From contig NZ_CP048751.1 of assembly GCF_011064825.1 (NCBI RefSeq), positions 3,100,001-3,164,000 of the forward strand: 64,000 bases of DNA. The letters are read 5' to 3'. Of this stretch, positions 62,919 through 64,000 are shown piece by piece (position 1 is the stretch's first letter; each line of letters begins with the position of its first letter). The position numbers were made by a program, and so were the translations under genes. The notes under the pieces were generated by a model. The model saw only the letters and a list, made by a program, of their open reading frames with translations. It had not been told where the DNA came from and made no database searches. This stretch comes from Brevundimonas mediterranea. GTDB taxonomy: Bacteria; Pseudomonadota; Alphaproteobacteria; Caulobacterales; Caulobacteraceae.

Positions 62919-64000
62919 GACTTCACTTTCACATACAGACCCGGCGCCGGCGCCAGGGGCGGGAGCGGACCCTTAGCAGGGTCGCGCGCCGGAATCCTGG
63001 ACCCCGAACGATCATGCAGCCAGCCGGCCCAGTGGTCCCACCAGCTGCCCGGATGTTCGACGGCCCCGGCCTGCCACTCGGCCAGGGTCCCGGGCAGGGC
63101 GGGGTTGGTCCAGTGCTGGTATTTCCGCGCCGCCGGGGCGTTGATCACCCCGGCGATATGGCCGGACCCGGCCAGGGTGAAGGTCACGTCCGGGCTGCCG
63201 AACAGACGGGCCGAGCGATAGACCGAGTTCATCGGGGCGATGTGATCCTCGCGGCTGGCCTGGAAATACAGGGGGATGGCGACCTTCGACAGGTCCGCCG
63301 TCAGGCCGCCGATCTCGAACACGCCGCGCGCCAGGGCGTTGGCGCCGTACATCTGGCGCAGATAGGCCAGGTGCAGGGTCTTGGGCATCCGGGTCTGGTC
63401 GGCGTTCCAGAACAGCAGGTCGAAGGCCGGCGGATCCTTGCCCAGCAGATAGTTGCTGATGAAGAAGGACCAGATCAGGTCGTTGGAGCGCAGGGCGTTG
63501 AAGGTGTCGGCCATGGCGGCGCCGGGCAGGACCCCGCCGGCGGCGTCCATCTGGCGTTCGATCTCGGCGATCCAGTGTTCGTCGGTGAACAGCAGCAGAT
63601 CGCCGGCCTCGGCGAAGTCGTGCTGGGCGGCGAAGAAGGTGGCGGCGGCGACGCGCGTGTCGCCCTTCGCCGCCATATGGGCCAGGGCTGCGCCCAGCAG
63701 GGTGCCGCCGATGCAATAGCCGACCGCGTTCAGCCGGTCTGCGCCGGTCTGCTCCAGCGTCTTGTCGATGGCGCGATAGACGCCTTTTTCGAGATAGTCG
63801 TCGAAGCCGAGGCCCGCCTTGTCGAGGCCCGGATTGACCCAGGAACAGACGAAGACGGTGAAGCCCTGGGCCGACAGCCAGCGGATCATCGAATTGGTCG
63901 GCTGGAGGTCGAGAATATAGAATTTGTTGATCCAGGGCGGGAAGATCAGCAGGGGGATCTGATGCTGGGTCTCGGTCGCCGCATCGTACTGGATCAGTTC
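62915..64000 (-). CDS. phaC: Class I poly(3-hydroxyalkanoate) synthase (5' end outside window)
   Basis: The frame is open to the window edge, giving 361 residues of the C-terminal catalytic part. The lipase-like box is AVGYCIGGTLL with the nucleophilic cysteine, then the Asp in SREDHIAPMNSVYRS and the His in GSGHIAGVINAP. PPWINKFYILDLQPTNSMIRWL at the left of the visible protein is the family region before the catalytic site. It polymerises 3-hydroxyacyl-CoA into storage granules. A small membrane protein gene is coupled downstream; phaA/B are not in the window. Confidence 0.95.
   Translation of the reverse strand, partial: ELIQYDAATETQHQIPLLIFPPWINKFYILDLQPTNSMIRWLSAQGFTVFVCSWVNPGLDKAGLGFDDYLEKGVYRAIDKTLEQTGADRLNAVGYCIGGTLLGAALAHMAAKGDTRVAAATFFAAQHDFAEAGDLLLFTDEHWIAEIERQMDAAGGVLPGAAMADTFNALRSNDLIWSFFISNYLLGKDPPAFDLLFWNADQTRMPKTLHLAYLRQMYGANALARGVFEIGGLTADLSKVAIPLYFQASREDHIAPMNSVYRSARLFGSPDVTFTLAGSGHIAGVINAPAARKYQHWTNPALPGTLAEWQAGAVEHPGSWWDHWAGWLHDRSGSRIPARDPAKGPLPPLAPAPGLYVKVKS

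Overview
The window is high-GC DNA from an alphaproteobacterium of the Caulobacteraceae, most likely Brevundimonas or a close relative. This rests on gene content (rplM-rpsI-argC, alphaproteobacterial tatABC, kdsA-hldE-hldD, glnB-glnA, the poly-hydroxybutyrate enzymes BdhA and PhaC), on TTAA-N7-TTAAC sites of the CtrA type, and on GC-rich intergenic inverted repeats. The species is inferred. About 59 protein genes are tightly packed, many with 1-4 bp overlaps. No tRNA, rRNA, insertion sequence, prophage or CRISPR array was seen.

Layout. 1-9.8 kb: partial DipZ-like thiol-disulfide protein, parC, the N-end-rule transferase bpt, motB, a beta-hydroxyacid dehydrogenase, an exported oligopeptidase B and a small trypsin-like protease. 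9.8-16 kb: acyl-CoA dehydrogenase, cytochrome b561, tsaC, then a minus-strand set yaaA - bdhA - patatin. 15.9-16.65 kb: the only long gene-free gap, holding a possible 6S-like structured RNA and a paired inverted-repeat element. 16.6-28.9 kb: FAD-linked hydroxyacid dehydrogenase, parE overlapping an O-antigen-ligase-like gene, metC, an orphan solute-binding lipoprotein, a dicarboxylate/amino-acid symporter, sulfurtransferase, cyclopropane fatty acid synthase and photolyase. 28.9-36.4 kb: Kdo/heptose genes kdsA-hldE-hldD with a DUF3089 protein, a paraslipin/NfeD pair and an MFS exporter. 36.4-42.5 kb: rnhA, tatABC, a DUF6065-like gene, glnA-glnB and nnrD.

42.7-52.2 kb is the accessory-looking region. 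After an MFS gene comes a complete chaperone-usher fimbrial operon of the Csu/spore-coat-U class: two pilins, chaperone, usher and two-domain tip adhesin. A convergent pilin-like gene lies at its end, with an AraC-type and a LuxR-type regulator beyond. The upstream region of the operon carries a perfect CtrA-type box and a 21-bp dyad, two hairpins separate the pilins from the assembly genes, and the usher has no visible signal peptide. This is the most interesting part of the window.

52.4-64 kb: Tat-exported phospholipase C, a ZnuD-like TonB receptor with a Zur-like operator over its promoter, two small membrane proteins, heme A synthase, PhoX phosphatase, rplM-rpsI (promoter and terminator visible), argC, a Tat-lipoprotein MsrB, a small membrane protein and the 3' part of phaC.

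Connections: the Tat translocase has several likely clients here (PhoX, phospholipase C, MsrB, possibly oligopeptidase B). KdsA, HldE, HldD and the ligase-like protein point to lipopolysaccharide synthesis. BdhA and PhaC belong to storage-polymer metabolism.
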